Positions 23,705 through 32,284 of a DNA stretch of 64,000 nt are shown in pieces. A program made the translations under genes and the position numbers. The stretch is taken from NCBI GenBank assembly GCA_964414345.1, contig CAYPWF010000004.1, positions 1-64,000 of the forward strand. Direction: 5' to 3'. This DNA comes from Desulfocorpusculum sp964414345 (lineage in GTDB: Bacteria; Desulfobacterota; Desulfocorpusculales; Desulfocorpusculum). The first letter of the stretch is position 1. Each line of letters starts with the position of its first letter. Under the pieces are notes generated by a model that was not told where the DNA came from, made no database searches, and saw only the letters and a list, made by a program, of their open reading frames with translations.

Positions 23705-26248
23705 ATGCAGGTCCAGCATCCGGATCCCATATTGGATCATCCGGGCTTTTTGGAAAAAGGCCGGTCAATTCACCCACAGGCGCGTCAGTCCGAAAGACCC
23801 AGGGTTGAGGGAAAGTTCCTGTTTGTGGGGCAGGAGAAGTTCTGGGTAAAAGGGGTGACTTACGGGACATTCCGGCCTGACGAATCAGGGCAGGAATTCT
23901 ACGATCCAGTAAAGGTGGAGAAGGATTTCGCCCTCATGGCGCGCAATGGATTCAATTCCGTTCGCACCTATACAGTGCCTCCCCGCTGGTTGCTGGACCT
24001 GGCGCACAGGCACGGGCTTAGGGTCATGGTGGGTCTCCCCTGGGAGGAGCACATAGCTTTCCTGGATGAGGGCAAGAGGGCTCGCTCCATATTGGGGAGG
24101 GTTAGAAGTGCAGTGCGCTCTTGTAGTGGGCACCCGGCAGTGCTCTGTTTTGTTGTGGGCAACGAGATACCGGCTTCCATAGTGCGTTGGCACGGGCCTA
24201 GGAGGATAGAGCAATTCATCCGAAGGCTTTATAGGGTTGCAAAGCAGGAAGACCCCCAGGCAATTGTGACCTATGTCAACTATCCCACCACCGAGTTCTT
24301 AAACCTGGATTTCCTGGATTTGGTCTGCTTCAACGTTTACTTGGAGTCCCGGGAACGGCTCAGAGCCTATTTGGCCAGGCTTCAGAATCTGGCCGGGAAC
24401 AAACCCCTGGTGATTGCTGAGATAGGACTGGACAGTCGGCGCAACGGCACCGAAGCCCAGGCCGAGAGCCTTTCCTGGCAGATCCGCACGGCCTTTGCCT
24501 CGGGCTGCGCAGGGGCTTTTGTGTTTGCCTGGACGGATGAGTGGTTCAGAGGGGGCTATGATATAGAGGACTGGGACTTTGGCATAACCACCAAGCAAAG
24601 AAAGCCCAAGCCCGCCTTGGAGTCGGTCAAAAGAGCTTTTTCCCAGGTTCCTTTCCCGCAAGAAAGCCCCTGGCCCAAAATCTCGGTGGTGGTCTGCTCT
24701 TACAATGGCGCCAGAACCATCCGGGACACCCTGGAGGGGCTGAATCGCCTGGAGTATCCGTGCTTCGAGGTCATTGTTGTGGATGACGGCTCCACCGACA
24801 ATACCGCCCAAATCGCCTCCAGCTTTGGTGCAAAGGTCATCAGCGTTCCCAACGGCGGTTTGAGCAAGGCCCGCAACATAGGCCTGGAGGCCGCAGCAGG
24901 AGAAATAGTGGCTTATATAGATGATGACGCATATCCGGATCCCCACTGGTTGCAATATCTGGCCGCAACCTTCATGGAAACGGATCACGTGGGTGTCGGG
25001 GGCCCCAATATCCCTCCGGAGAAGGATGGTCCCATTGCGCACTGCGTGGCCAATGCTCCAGGCGGGCCCCTCCATGTTTTGGTCTCAGACCAGGAGGCCG
25101 AGCACATCCCAGGGTGCAACATGGCCTTTCGAAAAGAGGCCCTGGCTGAAGTGGGGGGTTTTGACCCCAGGTTTAGAATAGCTGGCGATGATGTGGATGT
25201 GTGTTGGAGACTCCAGGAAAGAGGCTGGAGCATCGGGTACTGCGCGGGGGCCTTGGTATGGCATCACAGAAGGAGCTCCATAAAAGCTTTTTGGAAACAG
25301 CAGAAGAACTACGGCCGCGCCGAGGCCCTGCTTGAGGGAAAATGGCCGAACCGTTACAACGCGCTGGGTCACCTTTCCTGGAAAGGCAGCATATATGGAC
25401 TGGGCCTTTTGAGACCGCTTCCTTTTTTGCCTTCCAGGATATACCAGGGCACCTGGGGCACAGCCCCTTTTCAGTCAATTTACGGGCCCAAGCCAGGTCT
25501 TTGGCTTTCTCTTCCCATGATGCCGGAATGGTACCTGATTCTATTGTTTCTGGGAGGCCTCGGAGTTCTTGGCTTTTGGTGGGAGCCCTTGAGGCTGGCT
25601 TGGTTGGTCTTGGGGGTCTGTCTGATTCTTACAGCATGGCAGGCCTTGGGGAGTGCAGCCCGAGCCTGTTTTCCGGACTCAAGCCGAAGAGCCATACCTC
25701 TTTGGGTTCTAAGAGGCATCACCGCTTCTCTATTCGTTCTGCAGCCCCTGGCAAGACTCTGGGGAAGGTTAAGAAACGGTCTTAGCCCTTGGCGAAGGAG
25801 GGGCCATAGGGGATGGCTTCTGCCCCTGCCTCGCAGAAAGGCTATTTGGAGCGAGAATTGGAAGGCCCAGGCAGAGAGGCTGGAAGCCTTAGAAAAGGCC
25901 CTCAGGGCCCAAGGCGCGGTGGTGAGAGCTGGGGGGGATTATGATTCCTGGGACCTGGAGGTAAGAGGGGGGCTTTTGGGCAAAGTCCGGCTAAGGATGG
26001 CGGTGGAGGAGCACGGGGCTGGAAAACAGCAGGTGCTGGTGCGCTTCTGGCCTGTGATTTCAGCCTATGGTGCCGCCGCAATGGCCGGAGGAGCCCTTTT
26101 GGCCCTGGCGGCTTTTCTGGGGCAAGCCTGGACAGCGGGTGGTATAATCCTAATTGGCCTGCTCGGCCTCCTGGGGGTTTGGTTGGGGGATAGCTCATGG
26201 GCCGCAGCTTCCTGCCAGAAGGCCCTGGAGAGCCAAGAAAAAGTTTAA
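23705..26248 (+). CDS. Glycoside hydrolase-like / GT2 glycosyltransferase membrane fusion
   Basis: About 847 residues from the ATG at 23705; an upstream TTG at 23657 is an alternative start. Residues about 30-320 are a GH2/GH5-like TIM barrel (KGVTYGTFRP; acid/base candidate Glu154 in VGNEIP; nucleophile candidate Glu239 in IAEIG). Residues about 330-590 are a GT2 GT-A domain (VVCSYNGA, VVDDGSTDN, YIDDDAYPD, and GGFDPRF..GDDVD for acceptor/catalysis). The C-terminal 250 residues hold several hydrophobic segments and a cytoplasmic-looking basic part. One chain thus combines sugar transfer and possible hydrolysis or transglycosylation. No export signal precedes the hydrolase, so both domains seem cytoplasmic. 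It lies just before two ABC exporters, which could export the product. Confidence 0.85.
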   Translation: MQVQHPDPILDHPGFLEKGRSIHPQARQSERPRVEGKFLFVGQEKFWVKGVTYGTFRPDESGQEFYDPVKVEKDFALMARNGFNSVRTYTVPPRWLLDLAHRHGLRVMVGLPWEEHIAFLDEGKRARSILGRVRSAVRSCSGHPAVLCFVVGNEIPASIVRWHGPRRIEQFIRRLYRVAKQEDPQAIVTYVNYPTTEFLNLDFLDLVCFNVYLESRERLRAYLARLQNLAGNKPLVIAEIGLDSRRNGTEAQAESLSWQIRTAFASGCAGAFVFAWTDEWFRGGYDIEDWDFGITTKQRKPKPALESVKRAFSQVPFPQESPWPKISVVVCSYNGARTIRDTLEGLNRLEYPCFEVIVVDDGSTDNTAQIASSFGAKVISVPNGGLSKARNIGLEAAAGEIVAYIDDDAYPDPHWLQYLAATFMETDHVGVGGPNIPPEKDGPIAHCVANAPGGPLHVLVSDQEAEHIPGCNMAFRKEALAEVGGFDPRFRIAGDDVDVCWRLQERGWSIGYCAGALVWHHRRSSIKAFWKQQKNYGRAEALLEGKWPNRYNALGHLSWKGSIYGLGLLRPLPFLPSRIYQGTWGTAPFQSIYGPKPGLWLSLPMMPEWYLILLFLGGLGVLGFWWEPLRLAWLVLGVCLILTAWQALGSAARACFPDSSRRAIPLWVLRGITASLFVLQPLARLWGRLRNGLSPWRRRGHRGWLLPLPRRKAIWSENWKAQAERLEALEKALRAQGAVVRAGGDYDSWDLEVRGGLLGKVRLRMAVEEHGAGKQQVLVRFWPVISAYGAAAMAGGALLALAAFLGQAWTAGGIILIGLLGLLGVWLGDSSWAAASCQKALESQEKV

Positions 26249-26278
26249 AGCTTTCCCGAATTTCTTGAAAGAACTCGG

Positions 26279-28099
26279 ATGGCCGCAAGTATTAGACATT
26301 ACAAGCCCTTAAGCAAATACATATTGAGGCAATGGCCTTCTCTGCTTTTGATCCTCCTTCTCACAGGCATAAGCTCGGCGGCTTCTGCTCTTCAACCATG
26401 GCCCCTAAAACTTCTGGTGGACTACGCCTTGGGCAGCGAGGCCGTGCCTGAGGCTGTGCGCCAAAGCCTGGAAGCCCTTTCTGTGGGCATCACCCCCGTG
26501 GTGCTCATCGTGGTGGCAGCCTGCTCCAGCCTTGGTCTTTTCGTGCTTCAGAGCGCTCTGGACGTCATACTCTCCTGGAGCTGGACCTCAGCCGGTCAAC
26601 GTATGGTTTTTGATTTGGCTGCCGACCTTTTTCACAGGCTCCAGAGATTCTCCTTTGTCTTTCATGTGCGCCAAGGCATAGGGGAGTCTCTAAGCCGCCT
26701 AAGCGGAGACACTTACTGCGTTTACAGCCTGGCCCACGGGCTCTTGGTGGGCCCTGCCCACCAGATCCTGGTGATGGGCACCATGGGCATAGTGGCCTGG
26801 CGACTGGAGCCCACCCTTACGGCGGTGACCCTTGTCACGGTGCCGGCCCTGGCGGCCTCGGCCCTTTTCTTCGGGGAGCGACTACAGCGCACCACCAGTG
26901 TGACCAGGGAGGCCGAGACCCGTCTGATGGGATTTGTGCATCAGACCCTGTCCGCCATCCCCATTGTCCAGGCCTTCGGCACCAGACTTCTCAACCGCAG
27001 GACCTTCCAGCGCCTGGCAGCTGATGCCACGGTGGCCACCCAGAAAGGGAGCCTCTTCAGCAACGTTTATGGGATGGTCAATGGCCTGGCCTTGACCATG
27101 GGTACGGCCATTGTGCTCTTTCTGGGGGGCAAGAGGGTGACGGCCGATGTGATGTCCGTTGGGGACCTGTTGGTATTCCTTGCCTATCTTCGCTCCTGGC
27201 ACGAGGCCACTCAGGAGTTGCTGCGCACCTACGGCGAGCTCAGATCTGTCACGGCCAGCATGGACAGGGTCTTGGAGCTGCTGGAGACCCCGGAGGAGGT
27301 CCAGGAAATCCCAGGGGCCAGACCCCTTACTGGCCAGAGACCCCACAGGGGCAGGCACTTGCGCCTGGAAGAGGTGATTTTCGGATATGAGCCGCACCGG
27401 CCTGTCTTGCGGGGACTCTCCCTGGAGGCCAGACCCGGGGAGATGGTGGCCATAGTGGGTCCCAGCGGGGCTGGCAAGAGTACCCTAGCATCCCTGATCC
27501 CTCGCTTCTTCGATCCATGGGAAGGCCGGGTGACTATGGATGGGAAGGATCTGAGGGAACTCAAGTTGTCCAGCGTGCGCTCACAGGTGGCCTTGGTGCT
27601 TCAGGATCCTTTTCTGCTTCCCATAAGCGTGGCCGAGAACATAGCGTATGGCAGGCCCGGGGCCAGCTCGAGGGAGATCGAGGAGGCGGCCCGCATGGCC
27701 GGAGCCCACGAGTTCATTCTCAGGCTTCCCAGGGGATACGAGACCGTGGTGAGTGAGCGGGGAGCCAACCTCTCTGGGGGAGAGCGAAAGCGCTTGGCCA
27801 TAGCCAGAGCCATTTTGAAGGATGCTCCGGTGCTGGTCTTGGACGAGCCCACCTCTGCCGTAGATGCCAGGACCGAGGCTGAAATCATGGAAGCCCTGGA
27901 GAAATTGATGCAGGGGCGCACCACCATTGTGATAGCCCATAGGCTCTCCACCATCAGAAGGGCCCATAGGATAGTGGTTGTTGAGGAAGGCCTGGTGGTG
28001 GAGAGTGGGACCCACAGCGAGCTGTTGGCCAAGGGCGGGACCTACTTCAAGCTCCATGCTCGCCAATTGTCTCTCATCCAGAAGGAGGGGGTGGCGTGA
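26279..28099 (+). CDS. ABC exporter, fused permease and ATPase (first of pair)
   Basis: A 606-residue half-transporter of the MsbA/ABCB type. Six membrane segments lie in residues about 15-310, then an ATPase with Walker A GPSGAGKST (near 395), signature LSGGERKR (near 500), Walker B VLVLDEPTSA and the H-loop IAHRLST. It should form a dimer, most likely with the next gene product, whose GTG start overlaps this stop by 4 bases. Exporters of this type move glycolipids, cyclic glucans or peptides outward. Placement after a glycan synthase fusion suggests a saccharide or glycolipid cargo. Both sites look catalytically competent, with Glu after the Walker B Asp. Confidence 0.88.
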   Translation: MAASIRHYKPLSKYILRQWPSLLLILLLTGISSAASALQPWPLKLLVDYALGSEAVPEAVRQSLEALSVGITPVVLIVVAACSSLGLFVLQSALDVILSWSWTSAGQRMVFDLAADLFHRLQRFSFVFHVRQGIGESLSRLSGDTYCVYSLAHGLLVGPAHQILVMGTMGIVAWRLEPTLTAVTLVTVPALAASALFFGERLQRTTSVTREAETRLMGFVHQTLSAIPIVQAFGTRLLNRRTFQRLAADATVATQKGSLFSNVYGMVNGLALTMGTAIVLFLGGKRVTADVMSVGDLLVFLAYLRSWHEATQELLRTYGELRSVTASMDRVLELLETPEEVQEIPGARPLTGQRPHRGRHLRLEEVIFGYEPHRPVLRGLSLEARPGEMVAIVGPSGAGKSTLASLIPRFFDPWEGRVTMDGKDLRELKLSSVRSQVALVLQDPFLLPISVAENIAYGRPGASSREIEEAARMAGAHEFILRLPRGYETVVSERGANLSGGERKRLAIARAILKDAPVLVLDEPTSAVDARTEAEIMEALEKLMQGRTTIVIAHRLSTIRRAHRIVVVEEGLVVESGTHSELLAKGGTYFKLHARQLSLIQKEGVA

Positions 28100-29904
28100 G
28101 GGGCTGGTGGCTCGATATGATTCGCTACGCCAGGCCTCACTGGAGGCTCTTGGGAGCCATAGGTGCGCTGATGCTCCTGAGCGTGGGGCTTGACGCCCTG
28201 GTGCCGTGGCCCATGAAGGTGCTGGTGGACAACGTGCTCCAAGGAGACCCCTTACCAGAGAAGCTTCAGTGGCTTGGGAAGTTGCCTGGAGCTAACTCGG
28301 CCGTTGCCCTTGTAGCCTGGCTGGCCGGCGCGACGGTTCTGGTTTACCTCCTGAACCAGGCCGCTCAGACTCTTCGCACATACCTGGAGACCGGCGTCGG
28401 GGTGCGCATGGCCATGGACCTGGGAGCCGATCTCTTCGACCGGCTCCAGCGTCTATCCCTCAGGTTCCACGGCCGTCAGATGACAGGGGATCTGATCCGG
28501 AGGGTCACCCATGACACGGGCTGTGTCAAACAACTGGTGCTGGGTGTGGCCCTTCCCCTGGTACACGCCCTGGCCAGCCTTGGGACCCTCTTCTTGGTCA
28601 TGTGGCACATGGACCCTCCCTTGGCAATCCTCGCGATGATGGTGGCACCCCCTCTGGGACTGCTCATAAGACTTTTTGCCAGACCCATGGCAGAGCGAAC
28701 CTACGAACAGCAACAAATGGAAGGCCAGATGATGGCCCTGGCCGAGCAGACCCTGAGCTCCCTTCCTGTGGTTCAGGCCTTTGGCAGGGAGGATCACGAG
28801 GAGGGCCGTTTCCGGCAAATGTCCTTCAGGACTCTTCAGGCATATCTCAGGGCCGTGGCCTCCCAGCTTCAGTTCAAGGTTGGGGTGGGAGGGGTCCTGG
28901 CTGTAGGCACAGCGGTCATAATGGGCATAGGCGGGATTCACGTGGTTAAGGAGTCCCTGAGCGTGGGAGGTCTTTTGGTCTTCCTCACGTATTTGGCTTC
29001 CCTCTATGGCCCCATGACCACACTGGCTTATCTGGCCTCTGGTTTCGCCGCTGCAGCAGGAGGGGCTCGCAGGGTCCTGGAGGTGATGGGTCAAGAAGAG
29101 GAGATAAAGGATATGCCGGGCTGCAGCCCATTGCCCGGTAAGGGCACTACGGGAAGGCATGTGCGCTTTGAGAAGGTTACGGCCGGATATGAAAAGGACA
29201 GGCCAGTGTTAAAGGAAGTAAGTTTTGAGGTCCTCCCGGGTGAGACCGTGGCCATAATCGGCGCCACAGGAGCGGGCAAGAGCACCTTGGTGAGTCTTGT
29301 TCCGAGGCTCTTGGATCCATGGGAAGGCAGGGTGACGGTGGACGGGGTGGACATCCGGAGGGTAAGCCTGGAGAGTCTCAGGTCTCAAGTGGCCATAGTG
29401 CTCCAGGATGCCTTCCTGTTGCCCCTCACAGTGGCCGAGAACATCTCTTACGGCCGACCGGGGGCAGACCTCAAGGAGGTCATGGAAGCCGCAGCCGCTG
29501 CCGGAGCACATGAGTTTATCCAGAGACTTCCACAAGGCTATCACACGGTGATCGGCGAAGGCGGAGCTTCCCTCTCGGGAGGGGAAAGACAGCGCATCTC
29601 CATTGCCAGGGCCTTGCTGAAAAACGCCTCCATTCTCATCATGGACGAGCCCACCTCATCCCTGGACGCGGCAACAGAGGCCAGTCTGGTGGAGGCCCTG
29701 GAGGTGTTGATGAAGGGGCGCACCACCTTCATAATAGCCCACCGGCTCTCCACTGTCCGGAAGGCCAACCGCATAGTGGTGCTGGAAGAGGGAACAGTGG
29801 TGGAGACCGGAACCCACCAGGAACTCCTTAGCAAGGAGGGGGCTTACGCCCGATTCTACCAGCTGCAGTTTGGCACTGCTGGCTGGGCCCATACGGCCCC
29901 ATGA
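28096..29904 (+). CDS. ABC exporter, fused permease and ATPase (second of pair)
   Basis: A 602-residue paralogue of the preceding half-transporter, starting with GTG inside the ATGA-like overlap. It has six membrane segments (residues about 20-310), Walker A GATGAGKST (near 390), LSGGERQR signature, ILIMDEPTSS and the H-loop IAHRLST. The overlap and similarity argue for a heterodimeric exporter. A GT2 gene follows after 80 bases. Substrate is unknown, as for its partner. Confidence 0.88.
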   Translation: MRGWWLDMIRYARPHWRLLGAIGALMLLSVGLDALVPWPMKVLVDNVLQGDPLPEKLQWLGKLPGANSAVALVAWLAGATVLVYLLNQAAQTLRTYLETGVGVRMAMDLGADLFDRLQRLSLRFHGRQMTGDLIRRVTHDTGCVKQLVLGVALPLVHALASLGTLFLVMWHMDPPLAILAMMVAPPLGLLIRLFARPMAERTYEQQQMEGQMMALAEQTLSSLPVVQAFGREDHEEGRFRQMSFRTLQAYLRAVASQLQFKVGVGGVLAVGTAVIMGIGGIHVVKESLSVGGLLVFLTYLASLYGPMTTLAYLASGFAAAAGGARRVLEVMGQEEEIKDMPGCSPLPGKGTTGRHVRFEKVTAGYEKDRPVLKEVSFEVLPGETVAIIGATGAGKSTLVSLVPRLLDPWEGRVTVDGVDIRRVSLESLRSQVAIVLQDAFLLPLTVAENISYGRPGADLKEVMEAAAAAGAHEFIQRLPQGYHTVIGEGGASLSGGERQRISIARALLKNASILIMDEPTSSLDAATEASLVEALEVLMKGRTTFIIAHRLSTVRKANRIVVLEEGTVVETGTHQELLSKEGAYARFYQLQFGTAGWAHTAP

Positions 29905-29985
29905 GAGACATTGCACAATGCAACCCCCCTTGGCTTGGAGGTGATGTGCAGGCTCGGCGGGTCGTGGGTTGATTCCGGAGCCTGA

Positions 29986-31305
29986 TTGAAGTACATAGAT
30001 CCCATGCCGAGAAATCACCAAGAGAACCAACCTGCCGCGTGCACAGCTGGAGGTGCACTCAAATGCCCAGGCAGGCATTCCCATCCAGAGCCTGTCAGTG
30101 ACAGGGCAAAAAAGCTGGAGGCAAGCGTACCCCTTCTGGCCAGCATCATAATAAGCAGTTACAACTACGGCAGATACCTCAGGGAGACCATAGACAGTTG
30201 CCTGGATCAGACCTACCCAGAGGTGGAGGTCATAGTGGTGGACGATGGCTCCACGGACAACTCCCGGGAGCTGATCCTTTCTTATGGAGACCGCATCCTC
30301 GCCGTTTTCAAAGAAAACGGAGGCCATGCCTCGGCTTTGAACCTGGGATTTCAAAAAAGCAAAGGGGATGTAGTAATTTTCTTGGACTCGGACGACGCCC
30401 TTATGCCCACAGCAGTGGAGAAGTGTGTGGAGTTGTTCAAAGACCAGCAGGTCTCTACCGTCAGGTGGCAGATGTGGACCATGGACCCATCCAGCCGGGT
30501 CATGGCCAAGAGGGTTCCGCCCGACAAGATCGCACAGGGGGATCTCAGAGAGGAACTGCTTCGGGAAGGGCCACACCATTTCCCGCCCACCAGCGGTAAC
30601 GCGTGGGCGCGCTGGTTCCTGGAGCGGGTGATGCCCATTCCCGAAAGACTGTTCCGCCTTGGGGGAGGGGACTTGTACCTAGCTACCCTGGCGGGCTTGT
30701 ACGGTGTGGTGAGGGCCACAAAGGAGCCCCAGGGTCTTTACCGGATCCACACGGACAAGTACACCCTCAAGGAGGGCTTTGAGGAGCGTGTGGCGCTTTT
30801 CATGGCCATGTGGGATGGGTCCCTGGATGCCCTGGCCAGCCATGCCAGGGGGCTGGGGATCCAGTTGAAAGTTGGGACTCTGAAGCGAAAGGGCTGGTGG
30901 AGAAAGATCGCACAGGCAATGAAGGATCTAAAAAGCGTAGTCCCAAAGGGCTCAACATATGTGCTTGTGGAGGACGACTACTGGGGCGTTGGGGAGGTGG
31001 TGCCAGGAGCCTCCAGACGTTCTTTTCTGGACAAGGATGGGTGCTATTGGGGGCCTCCCACAAGCGACAAGGCTGCCATTGAAGCCTTGGAGGACCTGAG
31101 GGGGCGGGGAGCCTCTTTCCTTGCCTTTGCATGGTCCTCATATTGGTGGTTTGAACATTTCCCGGTTTTCCTGGCTCATGTGCAAAGCCATTATCGATGC
31201 CCGCTCAGAAACAGCCGGGTGACGGTCTTTGACCTGAGGGAGGTTGCCCCCAGGCCAACCAGGTGCCAGGCCATGGCTGGAGGCCCAAAAAGGGGGATAA
31301 GGTGA
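29986..31305 (+). CDS. GT2 family glycosyltransferase
   Basis: A 439-residue protein with a TTG start at 29986 preceded by CCGGAG; an ATG at 30004 is an alternative. After about 45 low-complexity residues it shows the GT-A opening SIIISSYNYGRYL, then VVDDGSTDNS and the metal motif FLDSDDA. The last 120 residues form a second, different domain (YVLVEDDYWG ... FLAFAWSSYWWFEHF) that looks like a family-specific extension without a recognised fold. It should add a sugar to a lipid- or protein-linked acceptor at the cytoplasmic face. The following gene is a methyltransferase 25 bases away. Confidence 0.82.
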   Translation: MKYIDPMPRNHQENQPAACTAGGALKCPGRHSHPEPVSDRAKKLEASVPLLASIIISSYNYGRYLRETIDSCLDQTYPEVEVIVVDDGSTDNSRELILSYGDRILAVFKENGGHASALNLGFQKSKGDVVIFLDSDDALMPTAVEKCVELFKDQQVSTVRWQMWTMDPSSRVMAKRVPPDKIAQGDLREELLREGPHHFPPTSGNAWARWFLERVMPIPERLFRLGGGDLYLATLAGLYGVVRATKEPQGLYRIHTDKYTLKEGFEERVALFMAMWDGSLDALASHARGLGIQLKVGTLKRKGWWRKIAQAMKDLKSVVPKGSTYVLVEDDYWGVGEVVPGASRRSFLDKDGCYWGPPTSDKAAIEALEDLRGRGASFLAFAWSSYWWFEHFPVFLAHVQSHYRCPLRNSRVTVFDLREVAPRPTRCQAMAGGPKRGIR

Positions 31306-31330
31306 GGCTCTCCGGCTCAGAGGAGAAGAA

Positions 31331-32170
31331 ATGAAAGAGTTAGAGTTCCCTGGAGACACGGCATCCCACAAGGAGGCGGTGATCCGCACCATGACCGGGT
31401 ATGACATGATGGGGAGCCAGGATGAGGCCTACTATGCAAGGCAATATCTGCACTGGATTCTCCCGGAGCTGGAGGCCCGTTTCCCGGGCAGGAGGGCCCT
31501 GGTAATGGATCTGGGTTGCGGGCAGGGTCGATTCAGCCTCCCCTTGGCGCAATGGTGTTTGGGGGGGGGCGGAGAGGTGAGGGGTGTGGATCTGGCGGGC
31601 CCTGCCCTGGAAAAGGCCAGAGAAAGGGCGCAGGGGCTTCCCAACCTGAGCTTCCAGGAGGCTGATGTGCTGGAGTTTCTCCAGGGGAAGGAGGATGCCT
31701 CGGCAGACGCTGTGCTCCTCATCGAGGTGACCTTCTTCCTCCCCAGGTGGAAAGAGGTTCTGGGCCAGGTGGCACGGGTCCTAAGGCCGGGTGGAGTGAG
31801 CTTCGTGTCATTTCGCTCCCAGTATTACAATCTTTTGCAGAATGTCTGGAGCTGGCGATGGGAAGGGGCCCGTATGGCCTTGGAAAAAAGGGAGGGATAT
31901 CTTTGGGGAGAGCCGGTGTGGTACACCTGGCAGACACCTGATGAGATAAAAGAGTTTTACCGGGAATTGGGGCTTAGGCCTCTTAAACTTCTGGGAATTG
32001 GGGTTTGCTCCGGACTGGAAGAGGACCCACACGGGACCATAATCCGGCCCTCCCAGCTCTCGGTCCAGGAGCAGGATCTCCTTATGGAAATAGAGTGCCG
32101 GGCTGCAGAGGCCTATGCTGCCTGCGGGAGGTACATCCTTGCTATAGCAGAAAAGCCCCACTTACCCTGA
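31331..32170 (+). CDS. Class I SAM-dependent methyltransferase
   Basis: A 279-residue protein with motif I VMDLGCGQGRFSL (about residues 58-70), motif II GVDLAG, and LRPGGVSFVSFRSQ after motif III. These are typical of small-molecule or sugar methyltransferases (Methyltransf_11/25). The start has GAGGAGAAG upstream. It lies at the end of the glycan island and probably methylates a saccharide made by the adjoining glycosyltransferase, but the substrate is not readable. It ends about 115 bases before a penicillin-binding protein gene. Confidence 0.82.
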   Translation: MKELEFPGDTASHKEAVIRTMTGYDMMGSQDEAYYARQYLHWILPELEARFPGRRALVMDLGCGQGRFSLPLAQWCLGGGGEVRGVDLAGPALEKARERAQGLPNLSFQEADVLEFLQGKEDASADAVLLIEVTFFLPRWKEVLGQVARVLRPGGVSFVSFRSQYYNLLQNVWSWRWEGARMALEKREGYLWGEPVWYTWQTPDEIKEFYRELGLRPLKLLGIGVCSGLEEDPHGTIIRPSQLSVQEQDLLMEIECRAAEAYAACGRYILAIAEKPHLP

Positions 32171-32284
32171 GGCCAGCCCAAGAGTTGGGGTGAGGCTTGA
32201 TGATGCGTCTTCCTGCCACGGGGAGCCGGGGCCATGCAGGTGGTATGACGGGCAGCTCCAAAAAGCCCAAGCCGGAGATTCCTG

